A stretch of 42,579 nt of DNA, taken from UBA7396 sp036172015 (lineage in GTDB: Bacteria; Patescibacteriota; Gracilibacteria; BD1-5; UBA6164). The notes below the pieces were generated by a model. It saw only the letters and a list, made by a program, of their open reading frames with translations. It was not told the DNA's origin and did no database searches. The stretch is taken from positions 1-42,579 of the forward strand of contig JAVHSE010000042.1 in assembly GCA_036172015.1 (NCBI GenBank), written 5' to 3'. Each line of letters starts with the position of its first letter. Position 1 is the stretch's first letter. Position numbers and translations under genes: made by a program. Positions 21,583-34,500 of the stretch are shown here, piece by piece.

Positions 21583-24500
21583 ATGTCTTTTGTCCATCTT
21601 CATAATCACACACATTTTTCTATACTTGAATGACTGCCAAAGCCAAAAGACTATATTAAAAAAGCAAAATCTTTATGAATGACAGCTGTTGCAATAACAG
21701 ATACAAATAATATTCACGGGTGCCATGAATTTTATAAATATGCAAAAGAAGAAGGTTTAAAACCAATTTTATGAGTAGAAATATTTTTACAATCCAAAGA
21801 AGATCTAAAAATGATTCATAAAATTGTTTTGCTTGCGAAAAATTATGATGGATATAAAAATATTATAGAACTTCTTTCTATAGCAAATTTACAAAGACCT
21901 GGAGATACTCCTTATATTACTTGGGAAGAATTAAAAATATATTCAACTCATTTAATTTGTCTCTCTGGCCCTATCTCTTCTGAAATATCTTATTCCATTC
22001 TTGCATGATTGAGTGAAGATCAAATTATGAAAAAAATCAATGAGTATGAATCAGTATTTCCTGGAGATTTTTATATTGAACTCTTATATCATGAAGATAT
22101 TCCAAAACAAAAACTCGTTACAAATACACTCATAGAACTCCATAAAAAATATAATTTCAAAGTAGTAGCAGCCAATAATTGTTATTATATTTCACGAGAT
22201 GATAAACAAACACAAGATATTATAAGAGCTATATGAACAGGACACCAAATAGATAATCCAGACAGAGCGACTATTTTACATTGAGATTATTCTTTTTTGG
22301 ATAAAAAAGGTATGCAAGAATTATTTTGATTTCTTCCTTCGGCTTTGTCAAATACTTGAGAAATAGCGAATAAAATAGATATACATATCCAAATTTGATG
22401 AATCTTGATTCCTAAATATGAACTTCCGGAGTGAGATCAACAAATATACGAAGAAGCTATATCTTGAGAAAAAGATGAGAATACTATTCAAAAACTTACT
22501 TCTGATGAATGGTATTTGAGATATATTTCATATAAATGACTCAATTGGAGATATAATTATAATCTTTCCAATTCTGATATATTTGATTTAGTGAAAAAAC
22601 TCGATAGAGTTGGATTAAATAAACCTCTTACAGAAACTTCTCCAGAGGAATTAAAAGCATTATCTTTACAATATTTCTCTGACAAAAAAAAATCTTTTTT
22701 ACAAAAATTAGACAGAGATTTAATAGAAAAAATAGATAGATTAGAATATGAACTTGAAGTTGTTCATGAAATGTGATTTGATGCTTATTTTCTCATCGTT
22801 GCCGATTATATAAATTGGGCAAGAAATAATGAAATTCCAGTTTGACCATGAAGATGATCAGCGGCTTGAAGTTTAATGGCATATTTATCATGAATCACAG
22901 ATATTGATCCATTACCATATAATTTACTTTTTGAAAGATTCCTCAATCCTGCCAGAGTTTCTATGCCAGATATAGATACTGATTTTGCTGATGATGGAAG
23001 AGATAAAGTTATAGAGTATTGTAGAAAAAAATATGGATCTGATCATGTAGCTCAAATTTGTACTTTTGGTACATTTGCTGCGAGAGCTGCAGTAAAAGAT
23101 GTTGGAAAAGTTATGTGAGTTGATTTTTCTCAAATGAATGAACTGGCAAAACTTATTCCTGAAAAACCAGGTACGAAATTAAAACAAGCACTCGAAGAAA
23201 GTTTTGAGTTTAAAACAGCATATGAAGAAAATCCAAAATATAAAATTATTATAGATAATGCATTAAAAATTGAATGAAATGTAAGACAAATATGAGTTCA
23301 TGCTTGTGCTGTGATTATTGCACCTCAAAAATTAACCAATTATACAGCACTCGCTCATCCACCAAAAGATTCCAATGTTATTATTACTCAGTATAGTGCT
23401 TATCCATTGGAAGATTTAGGATTGTTAAAAATGGATTTTTTAGGTCTGAGAAATTTAACTATTATCAAAAGAGCTTTAAAAATTATTAAAAATAATAAAT
23501 GAGTTGATGTAAATATACTTACCGTAGAGAGAAATGATCCAAAAGTTTTTGAAATATTTGCTGCTGGTGACACCACCTGAGTATTTCAGTTTGAATCTGA
23601 TGGAATGAGAAAATATTTAATAGATTTATGACCAGATACTTTTGAAGACCTTATTGCCATGGTTTCACTCTATCGTCCTTGACCAATAGCATATATTCCA
23701 ACTTATATAGATAGAAAATATAAAAGAGTTGAGTTAAAATATATGACTGATGATCTCATTTGAATTTTAAAATGAGCTGGATATAGTGATGAAGTCATTG
23801 CAGAAGAAAAAAGAAAATTAGATGAAGATTTAGCACCTATATTAGATGTAAGTAATGGAATTGCTGTATATCAAGAGCAATTGATGTTTATCGTTCAAGT
23901 AATGGCTTGATTTAGTTTGTGAGAAGCTGATTTACTCAGAAGATGAATTGGAAAGAAAAAAGTTGAGATTATAGAAAAATTAAAAATTGAATTTATTAAA
24001 AAAGCAAGTAGTTATAAAAACTATAAACCAGAAACTCCAAAGTATATTTATGAAGAAATGATTCAACCAGCAGCGAATTATTCATTTAATAAATCTCATG
24101 CAGCTTGTTATGCTTTTATTGCTTACCAAACGGCATATTTAAAAGCATATTATAAAACAGAATTTTTAACAGCACTCATGGTGAGTGATGAAGAAAGTAT
24201 GGAAAGAATAGTGATGGAAGTATGAGAGTGTAGTTCAAAATGAATCCATGTATTGCCACCAAGTATCAATGCTTCGATGAAGCATTTTACTTATATAGAT
24301 GATAATACTATTAGATTTTGACTCAAAGCGATTAAATGAATTTGAGATGGTCCAATTGAAGCGATTAAAAATGGGAGAAAAGAAAATAAATATATATCTT
24401 TAGAAGATTTTATTCTCAGAGCTGGGAAAGATGTAGTAAATAAAAAATCATTAGAAGCACTCATATTATCTGGAAGTTTAGATGAGTTTTGAGAAAGAGG

Positions 24501-25473
24501 GCAATTATTTCATAATATTGAAAATATTATCAGACATTCGAGAGTTGGAGAGAAAAAATTAAAAACGAATCAAATTGGATTGTTTGATCATATAGAAAAT
24601 TCAAATAATCTTGTTTTAAATACCGTTGTAAATTTTTCTTTTGAAGAGTCTATAAAATGAGAAAAACAAGTCATTGGTTTTCCTATTTCGTGACATCCTC
24701 TTGATGGTATTTCCAGATATATTGAAAAAAGATGTCAAAATGCAAAAATATTAAAAATGACTTTTGATGAAATAGAAAAACTTCCAGAAAAAGATAAATC
24801 AAGAACTACGATTATTCAAACGGTTTGATATATAAAAGATGTCAGGAAAGTTATGACAAAAACAGGATGAAACATGGTATTTTTGTATTGTGAGAGTTTT
24901 TATTATGATTTTGAAGTAACTATTTTTCCAAAAGATTTTGAAAAATTTAAAGATAAAATTGAAATAGATACGGTTATTATTGTCAGTTGAGGACTCAATA
25001 TAAATATTGAATATAAAAGGAAAGCTATTTTAGCCCGTGAAATCAAATCACTGACTTTAACTCAAGTGAGAGAACAAGCTCTTTCACTTTGATTATTTGA
25101 TAACAAAAAATATAATTCTTTCTTAAAAAATAATATTATTTCATTAGTTGAAGAAAAAAATGAAGCTATTGAAGGAAAAGACAATGGTGAAAGGAATGAA
25201 AATGATGATTTTTTAGAAGTAAATGAAAATATTATTATAGATGTTACTTCTTATCCAAATGTGATTTTAGAATCAGAAAAAATAGAAAAATATATCATAA
25301 ATATACCAAAAACAGCTAAAAAAGAAGATTTAGTATCTTTAAAAGAATTTATGTCAAATGAAAAACAATGAAACACAAAAGTTTACCTTCTTTTACAAGG
25401 AAAAGAAATTGATACAAAAATGAGTGTGGGTGATATTTGAAAGCTAAAAAAATGGGAAAAAGATAACTTTTAG
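21583..25473 (+). CDS. dnaE: DNA polymerase III alpha subunit
   Basis: 1296 aa, the replicative polymerase. An N-terminal PHP domain starts at HLHNHTHFSILEG. The catalytic part has GPGRGSAAGSL, the aspartate pair in PDIDTDF (D463, D465, with D467 beside), and D618 in KMDFLGLRNL. A clamp-binding pentapeptide QIGLF is at 997-1001, followed by an OB-like strand region and a C-terminal tail rich in Asn and Glu. Many motif glycines are TGA, for example in the GRGSAAGS loop. It forms a single unit between a terminator and the giant gene. Confidence 0.97.
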
Positions 25474-25500
25474 ATCCATTGTGAAAAACAACATTTTCTT

Positions 25501-25528
25501 TTGAAAAAAAACAAATATATGTTAGAAT
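25501..25528 (+). promoter_or_regulatory. Promoter of the giant gene
   Basis: TTGAAA (25501-25506), 16-bp spacer, TAGAAT (25523-25528), 31 bases before the ATG. Confidence 0.5.
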
Positions 25529-25559
25529 AAAATAAAATAATTATTTTAACATATTTTTT

Positions 25560-28500
25560 ATGCAAAATTATAATAAAATTCAAAAATTTATTTCATTTTT
25601 TCTTATTTTTTCCATTTTATTTTCATTTACTATCAATATAAAATTTTTTGGTTTTATAGGAACTCTGATGGCTTCAGATATGAAATATTATAATTTAGTA
25701 TCTATCTTTGTACAAGAAGATATTTATTCAAGTATTCAAAGTCAAGTGCAAACATATGCAAAAAATATTCAAAACACTTTAGAAAATACAAAAACGATTA
25801 TTATTCCGACTTCTACCGATGAACAGCCTTTTAATATAGCATCAGTAAATGAAAAATTGTATTTTGAGTGAGATCAAATTGTTACTAAAGTGACATGAAA
25901 TTCAAAATTAATTGGAAGTGTCTTTATATGAAATTTAGCACTTCCTGTTGTTGAAAATAATGGTTCTTTTGAAAAAACAATATTTCCGTATGTTGATTTT
26001 GAAGATAAGCTTTATATATATAATCATGAAATGAAAAGATATCAATTAAATACTGATACACATACTGATCCAAAAGCTGAAATATGGCATGGATTTATTT
26101 CACCAAATACTTGAGATAAAAATCAAGATATTCAACAAATAAAAGATTATTTTTCAAAAAACAGTGATTATTATAATGGAATTGGGAATTTTCAAAATTC
26201 AAAATGAATTTCAAATGGAAAACAAACAGAAGAATTGCTTTCAAAATATGAACCATATGTATTTTATTTTGATCAATTCAGAGAATCAAAATCTGTAAAA
26301 TATGTTGATTATAAAGCATACCAATCAGCTATGGATTATAGTGAAGATTTATCTTATAATAGATTTTCGACTGAATTGGCTGATACATTAAAATGAAAAT
26401 ATCTTTGATCACAATCAGATTTTATTGGTGATGTATCTTCTTTACTTCCACCATGAGTTGATCCATCTATTCTCAATGATAATGGTATGAAAAATGTTCC
26501 AGATATTCAAAGTAGAAAAGTTATTCAAACAAGTGTCAAAAAATTTTTACAAATTTTTAATGAATCAGCTCTCGGAGATTTTAGAAAAGATATTCATAAT
26601 GCATGAAGATATAATTCATGAGCATCAACCGTTCAAGTCGATATGATACCATCTCTTATTACTACCTTAGATGCTATGGGGACAGCAGTTTTAAAAAATG
26701 TAAATAATGAGTTAGAAAAAACAATCGATTTGCAAGTAAAAAATAAGGTATCAAAAGATATTATTATACCAGAAAGTCTTATCATTAAAGAGTCACTGAA
26801 AGAAGAGATATATACTAATTTTCTGTATGGACAGCAAGCAAAAAATATTACTACTGCTTCTGGTTGTACTATTTATAGATGATCAACCTATAATAGTGGA
26901 AATCTTGTACAAGCAAATCGAGCATTTAATATTAATCGAATTCAGTCAGATTTAAAGCTTTGTATGATGTGAGGAACTCAGTGATATTGGGGTGGAAATA
27001 GTCCATTGAATCTTGATTCATGAGGAAGTGAATTATGGAAACTCAAATCAAGCAATTATAAAAATGCTATTTTACCACTTTTTGATATTTTATGATCACT
27101 AAAATCGAAAGATACTAATAAAAATCCAAGTCCGAACCATTGTTTTAACACCAATCTTTTACTTACTTATCAAAAAACTATAGATACTAGTGGAGATGGG
27201 CATGATTATATTTATAGTGTTCCTATAAATGGGAATGCTGCAAGTAATTGGAGTTGTAATACGACCAATATATTATATACATGAACGATGAATTATACTC
27301 ATATGTATAATAATTTTGCTTCATTACCACTCAATGATTGTGAAACTATTACTTTACAAGTTGATGGATTAGTCATAAAAACTAGATCAGACACTCATTG
27401 TCATGATGGATGATCAGATGGAAACGATATTCCTCCAACATCAAAAACATATAATTTTCATAAAGTTAAATCATGGTTTGAGCATAAATCACCAACAGCT
27501 GATGAGCTTGCTCAGGAAACAAAATATATGATTACCCCAAATCTTCCAATAGATAGAGATAGATATATTGATTTTATTTGATCTACTAGTAACTATGTAA
27601 AGATCAATTATCCATATTTAATGAGGGTTATCTTAGATTCAAATCAACCATTTAGTTTAGAAAATGCTAAAAATTCTCTCAAAACATACCTTGATAAAAA
27701 ATCAAAGGAATTAAAAGCAACAGGTATCAATATTGATCTCTACACTTTTTTACAAAATAAACCAAATCAAACCGTTACCACTCTTTGAGGATCAAAAGTT
27801 TTAAGTTATATTGATACTCTTATATTTTCGATCTATTGGAATAATCTCAATTCTGTGAGTGCAAAATATAAATTTATCGTAGAAAATTATCTCTCTGATC
27901 AGTTTGGAGGAAATGATTTAAAATTTTTCTTACCAAAGAATAAAAGTCAATATGAAATTGCTTATCTTTGAGCTCCGGGAGATGCGAAAAATATGTATGT
28001 AAAACTTGATCCAGAAGATAAATGAGAAAATCCGTATGCGAATATAATATCTCAAAATCTCAATCTCAATAATTATTTACTCGGAAATAAGTGAAATAAT
28101 AAAAATAATACCGGAAATTTCAAATGTGCTCCACCAGAATGAGTTCCGATTTGGAAATGGATCCCGGCAGTAATATGTCGGTTAAAGGATATGCTTCCAC
28201 CTAAAATTTCTATTTCAGAGTGAGGTTGTTGACTCGATATGATTTCTTATGATAATGGTAATACTTCTTATCTTGATAATCTTGATCTCAATAAAAATGG
28301 AATTAATGATTTTTTAGAACAAGAATTACAAACTGGGAAATTAGAACTCAAAAGTGATGCTGTAAAGTATTATTATAATAGAGTAGGAAATTTAGAAGCA
28401 AAATTATTAAATGCATCATGAAGTGTAATTACTTTTGATAATTTTACTAATGTTTCGTTTCAATTATTAAAAGTTGAAATTGCATCTGATGATACCAAAC

Positions 28501-31500
28501 CTTTTAATGAATTTAATAAAAAAACTATCTATGATAATAGTAAACCTCTTGAATCAAATATATTAAATAACAAAGATGCGTATAATGAAGTTTTGAAATA
28601 TATATCTTTTAAAGATTTATCAGTTGTCGTAAAAAATGGAGTTGCAAAATATAGTTTTGCTACGAAATCAAAAGATGTGAATATAATTTTCAGAGCAACA
28701 GCAACTTTAAAAGATCAAAAATGAAATAGAGTGATCACTAAGATCTCAACGGATCTACCAATTCAAGTCAGAGGAGATTTATTGTATGCATCCAATTATA
28801 AATTATCAAATTATGCATGAGAACCTACTCTTGATGCTGGAATAAATACAATCAGAGCATCAAGTAGTCCAAATATATTTCTTATTGAGGAAAATGATTT
28901 TCATGCTCGTAAATGAAGTTTAGCTCCTTTAAATAGTATTTCCAGTGCAAAAGATAAGTCCTTCATCACTTTAAAAAATACTGATAAAAAATGAAACAAT
29001 CTTCCTATTGCTTACCCATTAACTATCAATGCGAGTGATGAAAATCATAAAAAAATAATTGAACCAACTATTTTGAATAATTTAAATAATTATAAAGACT
29101 TACTTCCAATTAAAAAATCTGGGACTTGTTTTATAGAAATAAAAGACAAGAATAATTTTCTCATCAAAAAAGAAATTCAAATTATTCCTGATACAGCAAT
29201 TACTATAAAACCTCAACTTTCTACTTCACTCATTGAAAAATGATGAGTTATAACTACCAATGTCTTTAGTATTTTAGATCAATTTGACAATCTTACTGCT
29301 GGAGAAAATTATCAAGTGGAAGCAAGTATTTGATGAAATAGTGTTACTTTTGAAGATGGAAGTAAAAAAATAAATTTTCAAGTTTTTGATGGATATAAAC
29401 CATTTCGTTTGAAATCAACTGAAGTAACCTGATCTTCTAGTATTACTTTTAAATTAAGTAAAGCAGAAGTTATAATAGATACAAAAATAGTAAATGTATC
29501 AGTTGTAGATACCATTGATTTTAGTGTTGATATAAAAAATACACCACTCAAAGTGGGAAATAATACTTATAATTATGATTTAAAAATTTGAAATACCAGT
29601 GAAGCTGAAAAATTCAATTCAAGAGCATATCTTATTTCTAACAGTATTTATATTCTTTCAAATCAAGAATATATTGATATAAAAAATAATACTGGAAGTG
29701 GAAGTTTTCAAACCAAAACAAAAGCTTGAGAATGAGTAAAATTAGAATTTAAAATAGAATGAGTAAAAAACTCTATTTATAAAGATATTGCTATAAAACC
29801 AGATCTTCCAGTAAAAGTAGATATCGGACTTTCAAAATCAAAAATAGAAGCCAGTCCATCTGAAACCTCTCAATTATTTGTTGATCTCAAAGATAGATAT
29901 AACAATGTCGTTTGGAATGATAATAGCACCAATCTCACATTAGAGATTCTGAATAAGTATTCATCTATTATCAAAGCAAATACAACGAGTAAAACCGTAG
30001 TAAAATGAAAAGCTACCTTTGAACTCCAAGCAACCAATATGCCATGATCAGCTTTTTTCAAAGTTTGAACCAATCCAAGTTTATCACAAAATAAAATCGA
30101 ATTTATAGGGCAAAGTCCTTTTCCAAAAACAGAACTTGATTCTATTTTAAGTATGAGAAGTGCTTGAATATTGACTATTACTGGAAAGCAATTTTTTGAA
30201 GAATACGATCTTTCAAATTATAGATTTAAATATTATGATAAAAATATATTACAATCAAATCAAGATTTTAAAAACTTAAATCCATTACAAAAATCTCAAC
30301 TAATTGCTTTATTTGATACACATAATAAACTTATTATTCCTTGAGTATGAGAAAATGCAGGAAAAATAGAAACATTTTATTTTTGGAATAAAAATAATAT
30401 AAATGGGAAAAAATATAATGCTTTGTATACTACTTTACTCTGAGCAAATTATGGAGATATTACTCAAAAAGATAATCTTGCTAATTCTATTTTATTTGAT
30501 AAAAATAATAGATCTTTAGCCGTTACTTCTTTATTAAATAGCACCGATAATAATACGGAAGTATTACAATTACATAAAAATGGAAATGTAACTCTCAATA
30601 CGAATACTTCTGATTTATCTCAAGATATTACTACGAGTGTGAATCTCAATACTTCTCAAAAACTAGAACTTTCTTTTTATAATAATACTTTCGAAAAACT
30701 CGTTACAAAAATAGACTATAATGTGCCAAATTTTGAATTACTCAATTGTACGAGTGATATAAAAAGTTGTATACAAGATGATAAAAATAGAATTGGATTA
30801 AAATCACTCAATAAAAATTATACAAATAAACTCAATGAAGTATCAAATCTTTCTTTAGAAACGAAAAATGGAGAAAAACTTTTAGAAATTTTTAACAATG
30901 GAAAAATAATAAAAAGTACATTCATTAGCTTAGAAATGTCTAAAAATTATACTCAGTGACTGGTGCTTGATGTAAAATATAATGGACTACTTATAGCCAA
31001 TCTCGCATTAAAACTCAAATCAGATTCTCAAATACAATTTATAAGAAATAGTGAACCACTTACTACGAATGGAATGAATGTATATTTAGAATCAAAAGAT
31101 TATTATCCAAGTCAAAAATATATATGATCATCAACAAAAGAAGATATTGGCTATAGTATTTCTTATAATGATCCATTTGCAACTGAATCATCAAATAAGT
31201 CAAATAATTTTTGAGCAAATTTTACCAAACCATATGAAACTTTTGCCAATGACAAAGGTTTATGATGGTCAGAAGATAATAAAATACTCCTTTCATTTTC
31301 AGCCGGGAAAAATGTATGAGATGCTACCAAGGATTATATGAGTTTTTCACTCATCAATCTTTGAGATCCAGTCATGAGTTTAAAACAAATCAAAAAGAAA
31401 CTTCCTGGAACTACAAAAGATAGAAAATTTGACTCAAGTATTTGATATTTGCTTTCAAAAGATGAAAAAAATATAGCCTATAATACTTTTGATTATAATA

Positions 31501-34500
31501 AAGATGGCATTATTGATGTAGTACTTTTAAAAAGAGATGGATATGTCGAACTTTTAGAAGGAACGAATGATATAAAAAACTTTATTCATAAATGAAATCT
31601 TATATATCTTCCCGACCTATCATGAAAACCAGTTTTAGAAACATGAGATTTTACTGGAGATGGATATGATGATATAGTAGTATTATCAAAAAATAGACAA
31701 CCAATATTACTCAATAATGAAGTAAAAGATTTTACGAGGATAAATCTTGATTTGAAATTACAATGAACTATGAGTCAAATCATTGCCTATGATATGGATT
31801 TAGACTGAATGCATGATTTAGTAACACTCGATGATAATGGGGATATTTACATACATTATGGAACTTCTCAAAAATGAATTTTTACAAAAAAAATCGTTGA
31901 TAATTGACTGGGTATAAAAATCGATTGAGGTTCAAGAAAAGATGGATGAGCTTTGTATTTCGAGTGATTATATCAAATTCCAGACAATAAACAAACTGAT
32001 TATGTAACGGAAAGTAATCAACTTCTTGCGAGTCAAAAAGCACTTGAATCACAAAAATGAGCTCCAACGAGTTCGAGTGAGGCAGATTTTAATGAATGAA
32101 TGGTGGATAAGCTCATATTTACTCAAATGAGTTATGGAAATTATATCACAAGTTGAAATAATAAAACCGATGTTATTAATAATCTTCCTGACTTATCGAC
32201 GATGGTAAGTGGATGAATACCAGTTGATAACGGAGAAATTACTGATTTTATCAATACAACTTCTGAAGAATTAAATCCATGAAAAAATGAATATGATCCA
32301 ATTCAAAAACAAAAAATAACTACTTTTATCAAAAGCGAATATGCTGAGTATGAATGAGTAACTATACAAAAAACTTTTGTTGATCAAAATGGATGATCAC
32401 TCAAATGAGGAGATAGTGTGAAGTTGGATATTGTTATTACCAATACGAGCGGAAAAACTCTGAGTAAAATTGCTTATGTTGATAAAATTCCACCTCCATT
32501 TAAACTTTCAGATAATACTGATTACGGCTTAAATATTGCTACAAAAGTAGTAGCGAGTACCGGAGTTCTCTTACAAGTGTCTCCAAGTGAGGATTTTACT
32601 TTTTTACTTGATTCATATAAAGAAAATGATATCAAAAAAACTCTTTCTCTCAATAATTGAGAATCAATACATTTGACACTTTTACTTGATACGAATGCAT
32701 TTGAATATGGGTATATAGAAGCTAGATTATTTGATAGTCAGACTGAGCATTGAGATATAATATTTAAACCAAAAAATGAAAATTGTGGAAAACCATATAA
32801 TCTGTATGCATCAACATCAGTGAGAACTTTAGTGAAAAAAGAAACTCAATGAGTCTGTAAAAATGAACTTCCAGATTCTGTAAAAAAGAATGCTATTGAC
32901 GATGATAATAATGGAGTTCCAGACTATATTGATAAACTCGTTGCTGGTGGATGAACTTCTCCTGATATGACAAATTATGCTACTGATGCACTTGATACGA
33001 TGAACAAAGATAGTGATGGAGATGGTATTATAGATAGTGAAGACATGTCACCAAACAAAAATAATGAGGATGACTTTATGAGTTCTCTTTGAAATATAGA
33101 TGCAAATGTTGAGGAAATTATGGCAGGAATAGATACTATACTTGATGGACTGAGTTGTGGATTTGGATGATGAGGTTGTATAGCTTCTCCTTTCAATGCT
33201 GCACCACTAGCACCAGGAAGTTCTATCACTATGTTTGGATTTCCTATTGCTCCAGCTTTTCCATCACAATGGTGAGCTGCTTATAGTGGAATTCCTGTCT
33301 TTGCAGCTATGACATGGCTTCCTACTCCTACTGGACCTATACCATTTATATGGCCACCAAGTCCTATATGAGCTGGATGAATATTTTGAGAGAGTGGAAT
33401 TAATAATTTCCGATTATTTATTACTCCAACTCTTACGGGAGCTGTTTGAGTAGCTGCTTGCTTTTGACCAGCATATAGTTCATATACTCCTTGGATGCCA
33501 TGAGTAAGTCCAGTTATTCCTGGTTGAAATTGTATTGTAGCTGCAGCACCTTTATTTTGATGTAAAGATGATGGTTCTGATGGCGAAATTTCTAATAAAT
33601 GAGATCCAAATGCAACAGCAATAAATGGAAATTGTAGTTGAGATGCCAATGTTTGAAAAACTCCGTATTTGTGAATTACAGCAAAAGAATATTTACAATA
33701 TAAAAAAACTGGTACCAAAACTCCATCACTTATGTCGAGTTTAAAAGATGCTTTTTCAAAAGTAGCAAAAAAATGAGAAAAATGGACACTTCCCTCAAAA
33801 CCACTTTTAAATATTTGATGAAGTGGAGAATCAGATTTTGATTTATCAGTTGATTTTTGAGCTCTGAAATCATGAAATTTTGAAGATGTTATCAAAATAA
33901 AAATGACCAGAATTTCAGCATTCCCTGATTTTTTAATGGATTGGGTAACGAGACAAATTGAAGAAATAGCAAATAAATTGACTGATTTTCCTACTATATA
34001 TATTATATTACCAGATTTTAGTGGAATATTTGATAGTGGTTGGTGAGATTTTATATGAAATTTAAAAAATAAATTTAGTGAATGAGAACAAAAAGCTCAA
34101 ACTGAGCAGAGTAATATTCAATCACAAATTGATACGAATAATTCATCAAAACCTGATTGTGAAAAAGATCAAGTTTGATGTTATATGAAAGATTTAGAAA
34201 ATACCAAATTACAAGCTCGTAAAAATATTGGGGCTCATAGCACCGTAGGATGAATCAAAGCAGCATATGAATTTATGTCAAATCTCCCGATGATAAATAT
34301 TGAGACTCAAAAAGTAAATTTTAATCTTCCATGGATTGATCAAAAAACACTTGATAAAGCACTCTTTGATTTTGAGGCCACCAAAAAACAATGGACTGAT
34401 GAACTCAAAAGAGCCGAGACCGAGTGGTCATTAGAAAAATATACAACTGTTGGAACCGATACTTCATGAAATAAAGAAAAAATTACTTTAAAAACAAGAG

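Noticed and set aside
33281..33895. A 204-codon open frame on the minus strand
   Set aside because: It is antisense to the Gly/Pro-rich part of the giant protein, whose frame is continuous; the opposite frame is open because of composition and resembles no family.
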